From Pseudomonadota bacterium (lineage in GTDB: Bacteria; Pseudomonadota; Gammaproteobacteria; Steroidobacterales; Steroidobacteraceae): 27,060 nucleotides of DNA. Below, in pieces: positions 18,395-24,917 of this stretch; position 1 is the first letter of the stretch, and every line of letters begins with the position of its first letter. The DNA lies in the NCBI GenBank assembly GCA_023423065.1, contig JAFAGC010000115.1:1-27060 (forward strand). The letters are read 5' to 3'. The position numbers were made by a program, and so were the translations under genes. The notes under the pieces were generated by a model. The model did no database searches, was not told where the DNA came from, and worked only from the letters and a program-made list of their open reading frames with translations.

Positions 18395-18871
18395 ATGGCG
18401 TTGTGGAAAGATCAATCTGGCCGGGAACAGATCGTGCCGGAACCCGCCGCGAAGGCGCCCGAGAAGGTATCCGTCCTGGCACCGGCCGGTGAGCAGGCAA
18501 CGCGTCCTGCCCCAACGCCGAGTCGCGCCGACGCATCGGCGAAGGAGTCGCTCATCGCCTCCGGCCTCACGATCGAAGGCAAGATCGAAGGCGCGGGTAA
18601 CGTGCGCATCGCGGGCACGTTCAAGGGCGACGTCAGCGTCCAGGGCAACCTCACGATCGAGCCGGGCGCGCATCTCACCGGTGGCGTGAAGGCCGATACG
18701 GTGGTCGTCGGCGGACAGCTCGACGGCAACATCGATGCCGCCGCGCGCGTCGAACTACTGGCGACCGGCGTGCTCAACGGCGAACTCAAGGCCGGTTCGC
18801 TGACCGTGGCGGCGGGCTCGCGCATGCGCGGCAAGGCGGAATTCGGCTGGGACGAGAAGCCGAAGCACTGA
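18395..18871 (+). CDS. Bactofilin
   Basis: A 158-residue protein from ATG 18395 with AGAGGAGAG upstream. A disordered P/A-rich N-terminus of about 50 residues precedes the bactofilin beta-helix: ESLIASGLTIEGKIEGAGNVRIAGTFKGDVSVQGNLTIEPGAHLTGGVKADTVVVGGQLDGNIDAAARVELLATGVLNGEL. Repeated hydrophobic-G turns are visible. Bactofilins polymerise without nucleotide into filaments that scaffold cell-wall or polar complexes. Here the gene is followed 7 bases later by a zinc-ribbon protein and is likely in one operon with it. The 170-base gap upstream should hold the promoter, but I see no clear consensus. Confidence 0.93.
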   Translation: MALWKDQSGREQIVPEPAAKAPEKVSVLAPAGEQATRPAPTPSRADASAKESLIASGLTIEGKIEGAGNVRIAGTFKGDVSVQGNLTIEPGAHLTGGVKADTVVVGGQLDGNIDAAARVELLATGVLNGELKAGSLTVAAGSRMRGKAEFGWDEKPKH

Positions 18872-18878
18872 CCCGCAC

Positions 18879-19229
18879 ATGAATGTCCGTGTCGGGACGC
18901 CCGGCAAAACGCGAGTCTGTCCCCACTGCAAGTCGACGATCCTGGAAAGCGCCAGGATCTGTCCGAGTTGCCAGCACCACCTGCGTTTCGACCGCAAGTC
19001 GGACGTGGATGGCCGCAAGCAGCCGACCTTTTCCGCGCTGCGGGTCGAGGGCACGGTCCGTAATCCCGGAGGCGCGGACTCCTGGGAATATTCGGTCGTG
19101 GTGTCGATCCGCAATCACCGCGGCGAGGAAGTGGAGCGCAAGGTCGTGGGTGTCGGCGCACTCGCGCCCGACGAGACGCGCACCGTGACGCTGTCGGTCG
19201 ACGTGTTCACACCGCCCGACGGAAAATAG
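18879..19229 (+). CDS. Zinc-ribbon protein, bactofilin partner candidate
   Basis: A 116-residue protein. Two CxxC knuckles, CPHCKSTILESARICPSC (about residues 14-31), form a zinc ribbon. This is followed by a beta-rich domain, FSALRVEGTVRNPGGADSWEYSVVVSIRNHRGEEVERKVVGVGALAPDETRTVTLSVDVFTPP, that resembles an Ig-like/FxLYD-type fold. No signal peptide. It is 7 bases after bactofilin on the same strand, and the pairing suggests a shared function at the cell envelope. The role is inferred from position only. Confidence 0.83.
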   Translation: MNVRVGTPGKTRVCPHCKSTILESARICPSCQHHLRFDRKSDVDGRKQPTFSALRVEGTVRNPGGADSWEYSVVVSIRNHRGEEVERKVVGVGALAPDETRTVTLSVDVFTPPDGK

Positions 19230-19235
19230 TTAGTT

Positions 19236-19276
19236 CTCCGCTCCTGGCGGGGGGGGGTGGCGGCCCCGCCCCCCAC
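19236..19276 (+). terminator. GC hairpin with a run of nine G after the zinc-ribbon gene
   Basis: A run of nine G at 19249-19257 faces a C-rich stretch (CCCCGCCCCCCACC) after a short spacer, able to form a strong GC hairpin. There is no T run, so termination is only possible. The rest of the 19230-19401 gap shows nothing I recognise. Confidence 0.4.
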
Positions 19277-19401
19277 CACTTCGGCATCACGAGGCCGCCC
19301 GGCACGTCGTCCGCCGAGCGGTGATACCTGTTGTCCCACATCAGGCAGCGCAATTTGTCCGATGGCGGCCGCCGCGCGGACAGCAAAACGTCTGGCTCGC
19401 G

Positions 19402-20133
19402 ATGTCCGAACTCACACAAGCTCTCGAGCCGAAGGGCCGGTTTGCGGCCTGGCGTTCCCGTGTGCGAGCCGCGGCGACCGACCCGGAGTCGCTGCGCGCA
19501 TGGAGCGTGATCGCCAACGACGGGATCATCGCGACCGCTGGCATTCTCGAAGGCTTCGCGGGCGCCGGCGCCGGCCACGCGACGCTGGTGACCGCGGCCA
19601 CATCGGCGACCATCGCCGGCATGTTGAGCGCCGGCGGCTCGGAATGGGCCGAGGCGGCGGCCGAGCGGGAGGGTCAATTGTCGGCCGCGGCGGAAGAAGC
19701 CGCTGATCTCGCACGCCAACCCGAGGTGGAGCGAACCGAGCTCATTGCCCACTACGAAGCGAAGGGACTCAGGAGCGAACTCGCAGCAGAGGTCGCCACG
19801 GAACTGATGGCCCGCGATGCACTCGACGCCCAGCTCGAAAGCGAGCACGGAATTCTCGAAGTGAACTCGCGTGCAGACGTCATGCGGGCCGGGATCGGAG
19901 GCGCGATCGCCTATGGCATCGGCGCGTTCATTCCGCTCGTGATCACGCTCTCGGCGCCCGTGGAGGCGGAACCCTGGTTGATCCTGGTCGCGGCGATCGT
20001 GTCACTCACGTTGACGTCGATCGTCAGCGCGCGCACCGGGCACATGAACCTGGCGCGCACGCTGCGGCGGACGCTCACCGTCGGCACCTCGACGTTGGTC
20101 GTGAGCTACCTGGTGGGCAGGATGATCTTTTGA
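19402..20133 (+). CDS. VIT1/CCC1-family membrane transporter
   Basis: A 243-residue protein. From ATG 19402 the first helix region SVIANDGIIATAGILEGFAGAGAG matches the VIT family start (vSDGiltt.Gl..G). It is followed by TIAGMLSAGGSEWAEAAAEREGQL, the conserved helix 2 and membrane-proximal acidic helix that binds Fe2+/Mn2+ in VIT proteins. An acidic cytosolic domain (E-rich, 100-165) and three more helices at the C-terminus complete it. The family moves iron or manganese, in eukaryotes into vacuoles; direction in bacteria is uncertain. An upstream in-frame ATG at 19321 lacks support. Confidence 0.85.
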   Translation: MSELTQALEPKGRFAAWRSRVRAAATDPESLRAWSVIANDGIIATAGILEGFAGAGAGHATLVTAATSATIAGMLSAGGSEWAEAAAEREGQLSAAAEEAADLARQPEVERTELIAHYEAKGLRSELAAEVATELMARDALDAQLESEHGILEVNSRADVMRAGIGGAIAYGIGAFIPLVITLSAPVEAEPWLILVAAIVSLTLTSIVSARTGHMNLARTLRRTLTVGTSTLVVSYLVGRMIF

Positions 20134-20139
20134 TGCCGC

Positions 20140-20169
20140 GCTCGCGGCTGCGCCGAGCCAGCCGTGAGC
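20140..20169. terminator. Hairpin between convergent genes
   Basis: GCTCGCGGCTG (20140-20150) and CAGCCGTGAGC (20159-20169) pair at 10 of 11 positions over an 8-base loop, between the convergent VIT and TspO genes. There is no T run on either side. Confidence 0.5.
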
Positions 20170-20198
20170 ATCTCAAAGTGTGATGCGCTGGTGATTCG

Positions 20199-20693
20199 TC
20201 ACAGCAAACCGGGATTCAGTCGCCACGTGAAGTACGTAAGCGCCGAAGCGAATGTCACCCAACCCAGGTAAGGAAGCAGCAACACGGCGGCCAGGGGTTT
20301 GAGCCGCCAGAACGACACCACGGTCGCGACGATCAGGCACCAAAGCAGCACGACCTCCACGAACGCCAGGTCGCCCCGCCGCCACTCGAAGAAGAGCCAG
20401 CTCCAGAGCGCATTGACGGCGAGCTGGACGATGAAGAGCACGAGCGCCACCCTTGCTCCCCTGAATCCGTGCGCGCGCCAGACGAGCCAGGCGGCGACGC
20501 CCATCAGGAAATAGAGCACCGTCCACACGGGCGAGAACAGCCAGGCAGGCGGCGCCCAGTCCGGGCGGACGAGTTGCCGGTAGAAATCGCCCGCCGTCGC
20601 GGATGCCACCGCCCCGATGCCGGCGGCCGCGAAGCACAGGACCAGCCAACCGAGGAGCCCGAGGAACTGGCGCGAAGCGGTACTCGTGGACAC
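20199..20693 (-). CDS. tspO: TspO/MBR family protein
   Basis: A 164-residue five-helix membrane protein. The GTG at 20693 is chosen because it gives the family length and lies 7 bases after the VOC stop. Landmarks are YRQLVRPDWAPPAWLFSPVWTVLYFLMGVAAWLVWR, the W-x-P-P...FxxVWxxLY signature, and QLAVNALWSWLFFEWRRGDLAFVEVVLLW. TspO binds tetrapyrroles and in proteobacteria can regulate photopigment or stress responses. No porphyrin genes are nearby. Likely cotranscribed with the VOC gene. Confidence 0.93.
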   Translation of the reverse strand: MSTSTASRQFLGLLGWLVLCFAAAGIGAVASATAGDFYRQLVRPDWAPPAWLFSPVWTVLYFLMGVAAWLVWRAHGFRGARVALVLFIVQLAVNALWSWLFFEWRRGDLAFVEVVLLWCLIVATVVSFWRLKPLAAVLLLPYLGWVTFASALTYFTWRLNPGLL

Positions 20694-20700
20694 GTGGATC

Positions 20701-21069
20701 TCAGGCCTCGGGCTTGTGGCAGACCGCTTCGACGTTGTGACCGTCGGGACCGATGACGAAGGCCCCGTAGTAGTTAGGATGGTAGTGCGGACGCAGACCG
20801 GGAGCGCCATTGTCCTGTCCGCCCGCCGCGAGGGCGGCCTGGTAGAACGCATCCACCAGCTTCCGGTTCTCCGCCACGAAGGCCAGGTGCAGGCGCACGG
20901 GCTGCTCCTTCGCCTCGTGCAGCCACACCGAGGGCTTGCCTTTTCGCCCGAGTCCCACGCCGTAAGGGCCTTCCATCGCCACCGCGACGCCGAGCGGTTG
21001 CAGCGCCTTCACGAAGAACGCCTTGCTGGCGGCAAGGTCCGTTACGCCAAAACCTACGTGGTCAAACAT
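20701..21069 (-). CDS. VOC family protein
   Basis: A 122-residue single VOC domain from ATG 21069 with GGAGG upstream. It reads MFDHVGFGVTDLAASKAFFVKALQPLGV at the start and RLHLAFVAENRKLVDAFYQAALAAGGQDNGAPGLRPHYHPNYYGAFVIGPDGHNVEAVCHKPEA at the end. HVGF carries the first potential metal-ligand His and VEAVC a Glu, as in metal-binding VOC enzymes, but no substrate can be named. It is paralogous to the VOC gene at 5336-5779. Confidence 0.9.
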   Translation of the reverse strand: MFDHVGFGVTDLAASKAFFVKALQPLGVAVAMEGPYGVGLGRKGKPSVWLHEAKEQPVRLHLAFVAENRKLVDAFYQAALAAGGQDNGAPGLRPHYHPNYYGAFVIGPDGHNVEAVCHKPEA

Positions 21070-21195
21070 GGGGACCTCCGGAAGAGAGCTCGAGCGCCTC
21101 GGTGGAAGGTAACACCGTTGCGTATTCACCCTGCAGGTTCGCGAGGGACATTGCGTGGACCTCTTCCGCCGTTCGCGGCCTGCCGTCGAAATCCA
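21070..21195. other. Intergenic stretch, nothing recognised
   Basis: The 126 bases contain the ribosome site of the VOC gene and no gene, hairpin or attC-like element that I can support. Confidence 0.5.
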
Positions 21196-21501
21196 TCAGG
21201 TGGCGCCAACTACCCGCCAGAACGAGATCTCTGGCGGACCACTCAAGAACGAGCCCGCCTCACTGATGAAAGCCTGAATGTGCGGCTGCTGCATGTGCGG
21301 CCCGAGAAACTCGTCTCGGCTAGTCCATCGCTCCAACAGCGTGACGCGGGTCAGATCGGAATCTTCCTGAAGTATCTCGATTCCCTTGCAGGCCGGCTCG
21401 CTCGTCACAACGGTCGAAACGAGCGAAGCAATCGCCCTCAAGGCTGTTTGCACTTGGTCTGGCCGCAAGCGATAGGAAACCATCACGGTAGTGTCGTTCA
21501 T
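21196..21501 (-). CDS. Antibiotic biosynthesis monooxygenase-like (ABM fold) protein
   Basis: A 101-residue protein from ATG 21501. It reads TVMVSYRLRPDQVQTALRAIASLVSTVVTSEPACKGIEILQEDSDLTRVTLLERWTSRDEFLGPHMQQPHIQAFI. The strand-helix-strand layout, the EILQEDSD.TRVTLLERW strand pair and the following HMxxPHIQ helix are the usual pattern of dimeric ABM/ferredoxin-like domains. Such proteins oxidise quinones or simply bind small aromatics; no activity is claimed. Base composition is less GC-rich than the genes further left. Confidence 0.7.
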   Translation of the reverse strand: MNDTTVMVSYRLRPDQVQTALRAIASLVSTVVTSEPACKGIEILQEDSDLTRVTLLERWTSRDEFLGPHMQQPHIQAFISEAGSFLSGPPEISFWRVVGAT

Positions 21502-21538
21502 TCGAAGTATTGTCCTCTGAGTGCCGCTCAAGCGAGCG

Positions 21539-21997
21539 CTATGCGCTGACGCCCTGCAGCGCACGCCTGAGACGATCCGCCACGTCAAGACGCTCTTCCG
21601 CCTCGTACAGTGACGCTTCTCCTCCATAGAGTCCGTCATCGCGGAAACGAGGGAAGACATGAAGATGGAAATGCCAAACGTCCTGATTACCGGCGGGACC
21701 ATTGTGTTGACGGGTAGAGATGCCCTCGCATCCAAATGCATTCCGAAGTGCGTTCGCCACCAGTCGAGTCGCGCGAAAGAAATCTTCGCCAAGGTCGTCG
21801 GGAATATCTAACACATTCTCGTAGTGAACTCTCGGCGCGATAAGGCAGTTGCCGCGGATTCCCGCATAGTGATGAAGGGGAACGAATGAGAACACGCGCG
21901 GCTCTACCAGAATGATCGCCGACGAGGGAGCCGGCTCATGCAGCGTGTTTGCCAAATGGCAAAACGGGCATTCGTAGCCAGGCGGCGCGTGTCTCAT
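21539..21997 (-). CDS. HIT family protein
   Basis: A 152-residue protein with CPFCHLAN near the start (a CxxC, usual in one HIT branch), VFSFVPLHHYAGIRGNCLIAPRVHYENVLDIP in the middle, and the catalytic histidine triad in QDVWHFHLHVFPRF (HxHxH). HIT proteins hydrolyse dinucleoside polyphosphates or nucleotide conjugates. The ATG is 3 bases from the degenerate attC at 22001-22048, so it may be the gene of a last cassette whose own attC is gone, or simply the chromosomal neighbour of the array. No attC-like sequence follows its stop. Confidence 0.88.
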   Translation of the reverse strand: MRHAPPGYECPFCHLANTLHEPAPSSAIILVEPRVFSFVPLHHYAGIRGNCLIAPRVHYENVLDIPDDLGEDFFRATRLVANALRNAFGCEGISTRQHNGPAGNQDVWHFHLHVFPRFRDDGLYGGEASLYEAEERLDVADRLRRALQGVSA

Positions 21998-22000
21998 GAT

Positions 22001-22048
22001 GCCTGATGATTGAGTCGCGCGGCGCGCGCGCCGAACGAGCCGCTACGC
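22001..22048 (-). other. attC0, short degenerate attC site
   Basis: On the minus strand it reads R'' GCGTAGC (consensus GCCTAAC), L'' TCGTTCGGCG, then directly CGCGCGACTCAATC (L') and ATCAGGC in place of GTTAGGC. The flanking boxes align base for base with the other attC sites, but the central variable segment of about 40 bases is missing and the R' triplet GTT is changed to ATC. It is therefore probably inactive. The stop codon of the preceding cassette gene lies inside its R'' box, as in other cassettes. Confidence 0.65.
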
Positions 22049-22450
22049 GGCGCCGACAACTGTTGCGGTAACAAGCAGCGCCCCCAGTACAAACGAAACC
22101 AGGCTGACGACGCCAAGCAGGCTAACGAATGTCGGCAACACGCGCTCACCCATGGAACGATGCCACTGCCAAGGCAAGCAAAGCAATACAACGGACGACA
22201 CCAGCAGCGCCGCCCCGAACCAGAAGAACAGTGGTGAAAAGAGCATCATGGGCGACGCGACGATCAACGCGACGCCAACCAGGATCCGCGCGGCCATTTC
22301 AACGTAGTGAGTCCGTGCCGTTTTGGCAAAGCTGAGCAGGAAATGGCGTGCAAATGCTGGGCGCGTGAGCGCAACGCCAGCCAGGGTGATGAGAAACAGG
22401 CCGGCGGTGATCACGACTCCAGCTGCGATGCTTTGAGCCAACGCGGACAT
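22043..22450 (-). CDS. Cassette gene A: hypothetical four-helix membrane protein
   Basis: A 135-residue protein from ATG 22450, placed 9 bases after the R' box (GTTAAGC on the minus strand) of attC1, the usual position for a cassette gene. Four hydrophobic segments are visible: SIAAGVVITAGLFLITLAGVAL; YVEMAARILVGVALIVASPMMLF; LFFWFGAALLVSSVVLLCLPW; and VSLLGVVSLVSFVLGALLVTATVVGAA. Its TAG stop lies inside the R'' box of the degenerate attC0. No family recognised. IS-1 now separates it from the rest of the array. Confidence 0.75.
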   Translation of the reverse strand: MSALAQSIAAGVVITAGLFLITLAGVALTRPAFARHFLLSFAKTARTHYVEMAARILVGVALIVASPMMLFSPLFFWFGAALLVSSVVLLCLPWQWHRSMGERVLPTFVSLLGVVSLVSFVLGALLVTATVVGAA

Positions 22451-22459
22451 GTCAGCGCC

Positions 22460-22471
22460 GCTTAACGAATG
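22460..22471 (-). other. attC1, R' end (left fragment, split by IS-1)
   Basis: Plus-strand GCTTAACGAATG. The core GCTTAAC fits the RYYYAAC consensus and continues the attC found at 23868-23945 on the far side of the insertion sequence. Confidence 0.75.
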
Positions 22472-22561
22472 TAAGGGACTTCCCCGTCCCGAAGGGGCAC
22501 GTGAGTGCCAAGATTGAAGTGTGTGTGCATTTCCAATCAGCAAACGAAAAGGGGAAGTCTT

Positions 22562-23566
22562 GTGGGCAACGTTACTACCTGCGGAATCGATTTGGCAAAG
22601 AATGTGTTCTCGCTGCACGCGGTAGATGGGCAAGGCGTGGTGGTGTTACGTAAGACGGTGATTCGAGCGCGCCTGGCGGCGGTTGTGGCGCAGCTGCCGC
22701 CGTGCGTAATTGGGCTTGAGGCCTGCTCCGGGGCGCACGAGTGGGCACGCCGATTTGCCCAGCACGGCCACACGGTGAAGCTCATGGCGCCGAAGTTCGT
22801 CGCACCGTATCGCAAGAGTGGCAAGAACGATGGCAACGATGCGGAGGCGATCTGCGAGGCGGTGAGCCGACCCTCGATGCGGTTCGTGCCGGTGAAGAGC
22901 GTGGAGCAACAGGCAATGCTGACGCTGCATCGAGTGCGCCTGGGCTTTGTCGAGGAGCGCACCGCAACGATCAACCGGATACGCGGGCTGCTGGCCGAGT
23001 TCGGCGTGGTGCTCGCGCAGCGGGCGGTTGAGGTGCGTCGTGGTGCCGCGGCTGCCATCGAGCAGCTGCCAGCGCTCGCGGCGCGCGCCCTCACCGATCT
23101 ACTCGGGCACCTGCGGGTTCTTGATGAACGCATCGGCGAGTATGAGCGCGAGCTCGAGCAACACGCCCGCCGTGATGAACGTGCCCGACGCATCCAGCAG
23201 TTGAGCGGCATCGGCCCCATCAGCGCCTCGGCGATCGTATCGAGCGTGGCCGAGGGGCACGAGTTCCGCAATGGACGGCAGTTTGCCGCCTGGCTCGGGC
23301 TGACACCGAAGCAATACTCCACCGGCGGCAAAACCCGCCTCGGGCGCATCACCGCGCATGGCGACCCGTACCTTCGAACGCTGCTGATCATGGGCGCACG
23401 CTCGATGCTGCAGACCGCATTGCGACGCAGCGATCGGCTTGCACGCTGGGCACTCGGACTACGTGCTCGTCGCGGCTATCACCGTGCGTGTGTCGCCATT
23501 GCGGCAAAGCACGCTCGCATCATCTGGGCCATGCTGGCAAAGAATGAATCGCTGCGGCTCGGCTGA
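22562..23566 (+). CDS. IS-1 transposase (DEDD recombinase, IS110 family)
   Basis: A 334-residue protein from GTG 22562, supported by AAAGGGGA just upstream; a longer ATG reading at 22505 covers the IS end. The RuvC-like DEDD domain shows GIDLAKNVF (D10), IGLEACSGAHEW (E53) and GKNDGNDAEA (D90, D93). A coiled region (about 140-220) precedes LSGIGPISASAIVSSV and the Tnp_20 domain with STGGKTRLGRITAHGDPYLRTLLIMGARS, which holds the catalytic Ser. The protein is complete and probably active. It runs opposite to the cassette genes. Confidence 0.93.
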   Translation: MGNVTTCGIDLAKNVFSLHAVDGQGVVVLRKTVIRARLAAVVAQLPPCVIGLEACSGAHEWARRFAQHGHTVKLMAPKFVAPYRKSGKNDGNDAEAICEAVSRPSMRFVPVKSVEQQAMLTLHRVRLGFVEERTATINRIRGLLAEFGVVLAQRAVEVRRGAAAAIEQLPALAARALTDLLGHLRVLDERIGEYERELEQHARRDERARRIQQLSGIGPISASAIVSSVAEGHEFRNGRQFAAWLGLTPKQYSTGGKTRLGRITAHGDPYLRTLLIMGARSMLQTALRRSDRLARWALGLRARRGYHRACVAIAAKHARIIWAMLAKNESLRLG

Positions 23567-23867
23567 GGAGAATGTGATCTCACTACACTAACTTCCCGCC
23601 AACGCTGCGTTCCAGGCAACAGGTCAGACCGGCGTCTGCAGAACCTGATCAACTCACGGGCCATCACAGGCCGACTAACGATCGAGGTGCAGACGCGCGG
23701 CTTACATCCGGGCCAGGGTGTCATCGTCACCCCACAAAGGCCGATTAGAGACTTGCAGTCGGACCTTGATGCCTATTGAACGCGATTGGACGGACAGGAG
23801 GAGCAATCTCGCACTAACTAAGATGCCGCTTCATCATCCTTGACAGCGTCGGGGAGTCCTTAGAGGC
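23567..23867 (+). other. IS-1 3' non-coding region
   Basis: The 301 bases after the transposase contain no convincing gene. They hold the candidate bridge RNA (23625-23760) and the right inverted repeat (23850-23862). Nothing else is recognised. Confidence 0.7.
23625..23760 (+). ncRNA. Candidate bridge RNA (seekRNA) of IS-1, guides matching attC
   Basis: Target loop: GCGTCTGCA (23632-23640) pairs perfectly with TGCAGACGC (23688-23696). Inside, TCAACTCA (23649-23656) is the reverse complement of TGAGTTGA. A GGCC/GGCC hairpin (23659-23672) comes next, then CTAACGAT (23675-23682). The array's attC left arm reads CTAACGAT directly followed by TGAGTTGA, and IS-1 sits at that junction. Donor loop: CTTACA (23701-23706) is the reverse complement of TGTAAG at the left IS end. 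A GGGTG/CACCC hairpin (23716-23732) follows, then TTAGAGACT (23745-23753), which matches TTAGAGGCT at the right IS end at 8 of 9. RNA ends and promoter are not determined. Confidence 0.8.
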
Positions 23868-23945
23868 TGAGTTGAGCGGCGCGCACGCCGACGTATGATC
23901 TTGGCACTTTATCCCTCACGCGTCCGCTCGAACGATTTGTTAGGC
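23868..23945 (-). other. attC1, main part (right of IS-1)
   Basis: On the minus strand it reads R'' GCCTAAC (23939-23945), L'' TCGTTCGAGC, a central imperfect hairpin, L' GCTCAACTCA, then the IS-1 junction. The remaining R' end is at 22460-22471. The L''/L' asymmetry shows that the cassettes are read on the minus strand. Confidence 0.88.
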
Positions 23946-24253
23946 GGCGCATTGCCACTAACCTCTATCGTGCCGTCCTCGTACACAAACTTTGTCAATC
24001 CATCCTGGCTGGTCCACTGGAGAGTCCCGGTCGAGTAGTCCAGTTCTGTGACTGGAACTGACGAGCCTTCAATTGGGCCTATGCCGATCGCGTGGCCATC
24101 GACCGGATACGCCAACGCCGTGTCTCGAGCGATGCGTTCCCACGTGTCCGTCGCGAAGAGCCCTCGCCCAGAGTGAGAAACCGTGAGGAGGTATCGGCCT
24201 GTGGGGTCGAATCCAGCGGCAACTAGACCACCGACGAAGAGATTCTTTGTCAT
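23909..24253 (-). CDS. Cassette gene B: hypothetical protein ending in an attC-encoded tail
   Basis: A 114-residue protein from ATG 24253, with AAAGG upstream, 19 bases after attC2. GFDPTGRYLLTVSHSGRGLFATDTWERIARDTALAYP looks like one or two beta-propeller-type strands of the kind seen in many cassette proteins, but the protein is too short for a full propeller. The last residues, PPNKSFERTREG, are translated from attC1 itself (R'' and L''), a common feature of cassette ORFs that lack their own stop before attC. No function can be given. Confidence 0.78.
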   Translation of the reverse strand: MTKNLFVGGLVAAGFDPTGRYLLTVSHSGRGLFATDTWERIARDTALAYPVDGHAIGIGPIEGSSVPVTELDYSTGTLQWTSQDGLTKFVYEDGTIEVSGNAPPNKSFERTREG

Positions 24254-24272
24254 GGTGATACCTTTGTACGCC

Positions 24273-24360
24273 GCCTAACGATTGAGTTGAGCGGCGCGCA
24301 CGCCGGCAATTGCGAGTGGCACTTTATCCCTCACGCGTCCGCTCGAACGAGGTGTTAGGC
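24273..24360 (-). other. attC2
   Basis: An 88-bp site bounded by GCCTAAC (24273-24279) and GTTAGGC (24354-24360) on the plus strand. The inner boxes match the other sites: GATTGAGTTGAGCGGCGCGC on the left and CGCGTCCGCTCGAACGAGGT on the right. Intact. Its left arm holds the exact 16-base sequence rebuilt by the IS-1 guides. Confidence 0.93.
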
Positions 24361-24369
24361 CGGCACACG

Positions 24370-24825
24370 CTACTTTGCCTCCACTCTCTTGAAGTACTCG
24401 CGTATGTGGCCATCCAGAGTACTTACGTAGATCCACATCCGGTCGTTACCTATGAAGTTGTAAACAACGATCGTCGGCTCATGCGTCACGGCTTCAATTG
24501 TGCGAATCGCGATCGCGCTCGGCGTCGTCGCAACCACCGCGTATGGATGCGTCTCCGTGAATCCCACTATCGAGTGTTCCTTACCCTCAATTTTGGTTGT
24601 GAAGTTTGGCAAGACGTACGCCACTTCTTCCGGGCTGAAGGTGACGACAAGTCGCCCCATTGAGTCCTTTAGAAACGCCGCGGTCTTTGCCTGCATTCGG
24701 ACGTGCTCTTCGTTGAACGCCGCGCTAGCGTCTCGATCGGAGATCCATTGACCGAGCAGTGTGGGCTCCGCCCTAGCGGCGGATGTCCATGCTACGAGTG
24801 CACCGATGGCCAGAAGACGTTTCAT
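24370..24825 (-). CDS. Cassette gene C: secreted hypothetical protein
   Basis: A 151-residue protein from ATG 24825, only 4 bases after the attC3 boundary. A signal peptide (MKRLLAIGALVAWTSAARA) suggests export. The mature part, EPTLLGQWISDRDASAAFNEEHVRMQAKTAAFLKDSMGRLVVTFSPEEVAYVLP, reads like a small lipocalin-like beta-sheet protein (LLGxWxSD...TFxxxxxxxVLP), which is a resemblance and not an assignment. It stops 9 bases before attC2. There is no usual ribosome site because attC occupies its place. Confidence 0.8.
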   Translation of the reverse strand: MKRLLAIGALVAWTSAARAEPTLLGQWISDRDASAAFNEEHVRMQAKTAAFLKDSMGRLVVTFSPEEVAYVLPNFTTKIEGKEHSIVGFTETHPYAVVATTPSAIAIRTIEAVTHEPTIVVYNFIGNDRMWIYVSTLDGHIREYFKRVEAK

Positions 24826-24829
24826 GGCG

Positions 24830-24917
24830 GCCTAACGATTGAGTTGAGCGGCGCGCACGCCGACGTCTGAGATTGGCACTTTATCGTCCCCGCGTCCGCT
24901 CGAACGAGGTGTTAGGC
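24830..24917 (-). other. attC3
   Basis: An 88-bp intact site bounded by GCCTAAC (24830-24836) and GTTAGGC (24911-24917), nearly identical to attC2 in both arms. Differences are concentrated in the central segment. Confidence 0.93.

Larger units (their letters stand above)
22472..23867 (+). mobile_element. IS-1: IS110-family (IS1111-type) insertion sequence inside attC1
   Basis: About 1396 bp. The ends are placed by TG dinucleotides at 22470-22471 and 23868-23869 where attC sequence resumes on both sides. The inverted repeats are TAAGGGACTTCCCCG (22472-22486) and CGGGGAGTCCTTA (23850-23862); they match with two single-base gaps, and the right one is 5 bases inside the end. Subterminal repeats and a long 3' non-coding region (about 300 bases, against about 90 on the 5' side) are IS1111-group features. 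No long target duplication is seen, as expected for the family. Confidence 0.88.

Noticed and set aside
21502..21538. Possible attC after the HIT gene
   Set aside because: Contains a short inverted sequence but no GTTRRRY/RYYYAAC cores or L boxes.
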